Of a stretch of 14,266 bases of DNA, positions 13,248 to 14,266 are shown one piece after another. The number at the start of each line of letters is the position of its first letter. Within the stretch, counting starts at the first letter, position 1. The translations under genes and the position numbers were made by a program. The stretch is taken from positions 1-14,266 of the forward strand of contig CAXBPY010000066.1 of the NCBI GenBank assembly GCA_963977675.1, given 5' to 3'. Below the pieces are notes generated by a model. The model was not told the DNA's origin, did no database searches, and saw only the letters and a program-made list of their open reading frames with translations. Origin of the DNA: CAXBPY01 sp003455275. GTDB lineage: Bacteria > Bacteroidota > Bacteroidia > Chitinophagales > UBA10324.

Positions 13248-14266
13248 TTACCGAAGCAGTGTGATGTTACCTTTTTTTTCGATGATGTCTTCGTCAAAAG
13301 TTTGTGCATGGATATAATAAACATAAACTCCGGCAGCACATTCGCGGCCATCTGGTGCAGTACCTTCCCATGGAGTTTGGTCAGATTCGTTAAAGGAATA
13401 AACTACTTGCCCCCATCGGTTAAAAATTTTAAAGTCAACTATCTGCTTGATTCCTTTCGTAAAATAGACAAAGAAATCATTTGTGCCATCGAGATTTGGA
13501 GTGAAGGCATTCGGAAGAAATAGTTCATGAATGTGAGTAACATTTACAATAACAGAATCATTTGCCGAACAGCCAAACTCATTTGTTACAGTAAGAACAT
13601 ATGTTACAGTATGAAGCGGTGTTGCTGATGGAGAAGCATAAGTTGGATCGCTGAGGTTATATGGAGGCGTCCACAGATAAGTTCCGCCGCCGCTTCCATT
13701 TAGAAAAAAAGTTTCGCCTTGATTTATAGTTCCGCTGTCACCTGCTTCCGGAATTGGCGCCGGCTTTACCAAAACAATTACAGTATCTAAATCGAAACAT
13801 GATCCGATGAATGATGTAACAGTGAAGGTTGTATTCAATGTTGGATGAACAAAAGTTTGTTCCTGATCCGGTGTTGAGCACAAATTATTTGGTTCCCATT
13901 GGTAGTAAACAGCATTGGAAGAAGAGAGCAGAAGCGGTTGGTTCTCGCAGATAACTGTATCAGGCCCGGCCGAAGCAATAACTGTGTCTACCACCAGAAT
14001 GATGGCTGAATCAATATTCACGCATCCATGAATATCAGTTACAGTTACAGTGTAGGTTGTATTCAAATCGGGCTGTGCTATCGGTTGTGCAATACCGGAG
14101 TTATTGAGGTTGTAGTTGGGCGCCCAAGCATAGTTCACACCACCTTCGGAATACAAGGTCAGGCTATCGATATCGCAAATCATGGTATCAGGTTTTGCAT
14201 CAGGAACAGGAAGCGAGTAAACCAAAACGCTCTTTGTTGCAGTATCCTTACAACCGAAATTGGTTG
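13248..14266 (-). CDS. C-terminal part of a large cell-surface/gliding-type protein with a T9SS type B sorting domain
   Basis: About 339 residues are visible; the frame stays open to the right edge (codons before the first TTG read NFGCKDTATKSVLV), so the N-terminus lies outside and the protein is probably much longer. It carries at least three Ig-like repeats of the SprB/PKD type, each containing a P-x-A-G-x-D/P-D-T start, a central Y-x-W segment and a TYTVTVTD-x-x-GC-x-x-x-D end. The last 90 or so residues are the gliding-motility-associated/CHU_C domain that marks type B T9SS cargo: LFLPNAFTPNLDGTNDFF, KIFNRWGQVVYSF, WEGTAPDG, AGVYVYYI, GNITLLR. Such proteins are exported by T9SS and attached to the surface; adhesion or motility is inferred from family. 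Repeat cysteines (CDIDS, GCVNID, CENQ) suggest disulfides. Confidence 0.93.
   Translation of the reverse strand, partial: TNFGCKDTATKSVLVYSLPVPDAKPDTMICDIDSLTLYSEGGVNYAWAPNYNLNNSGIAQPIAQPDLNTTYTVTVTDIHGCVNIDSAIILVVDTVIASAGPDTVICENQPLLLSSSNAVYYQWEPNNLCSTPDQEQTFVHPTLNTTFTVTSFIGSCFDLDTVIVLVKPAPIPEAGDSGTINQGETFFLNGSGGGTYLWTPPYNLSDPTYASPSATPLHTVTYVLTVTNEFGCSANDSVIVNVTHIHELFLPNAFTPNLDGTNDFFVYFTKGIKQIVDFKIFNRWGQVVYSFNESDQTPWEGTAPDGRECAAGVYVYYIHAQTFDEDIIEKKGNITLLR

Overview
The window comes from a member of the Bacteroidota. Four predicted secreted proteins carry type IX secretion (T9SS) C-terminal sorting domains, several genes have the phylum's TAnnTTTG promoter element instead of an E. coli-like -10 box, Shine-Dalgarno sites are not evident, and a sigma factor is coupled to a Bacteroidota-style membrane anti-sigma candidate. 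Class or order cannot be resolved from the sequence. All genes but one lie on the minus strand. No tRNA, rRNA, CRISPR array or insertion sequence is visible, and no gene-free stretch exceeds 300 bases.

Layout. 1-1532 holds most of dxs (isoprenoid precursor synthesis, 3' end outside the window). 1533-1791 holds the dxs promoter and a strong terminator. 1792-6886 is the most interesting part: in transcription order, a small secreted PKD/T9SS protein, an ECF sigma factor, a protein with an anti-sigma-like N-terminus, one membrane helix, a long disordered linker and a beta-barrel-like C-terminus, and a larger secreted four-PKD/T9SS protein. 7034-8560 is purH (purine synthesis). 8711-9406 (+) is a YjjG-type HAD nucleotidase, followed by a terminator and a REP-like palindrome. 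9508-10191 is a membrane zinc metallopeptidase, 10413-10757 a small PH-like protein, 10929-11756 another PKD/T9SS protein with a probable frameshift in its signal peptide, 11970-13085 anmK (peptidoglycan recycling), and 13248-14266 the C-terminus of a large adhesin-like protein with a T9SS type B sorting domain.

How the central locus may work. The sigma and anti-sigma-like genes overlap by one base (TGATG), and the sigma gene starts 4 bases after the first secreted-protein gene. A 35-base bipartite element (TCACCCAACT-N-TTCAA, 10-base spacer, TCGT) occurs once before the first secreted gene and once before the second, with the two boxes nearly identical and the spacer matching at 0 of 10 positions. 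This is the expected shape of an ECF promoter (AAC ... CGT). The inferred model is an autoregulated envelope or surface circuit: the trans-envelope protein holds the sigma factor, and a cue at the outer membrane releases it to transcribe its own operon and the two secreted surface proteins. The architecture resembles the dual membrane-spanning anti-sigma (Dma) proteins described in Bacteroides. The cue and the job of the secreted proteins cannot be read from the sequence.
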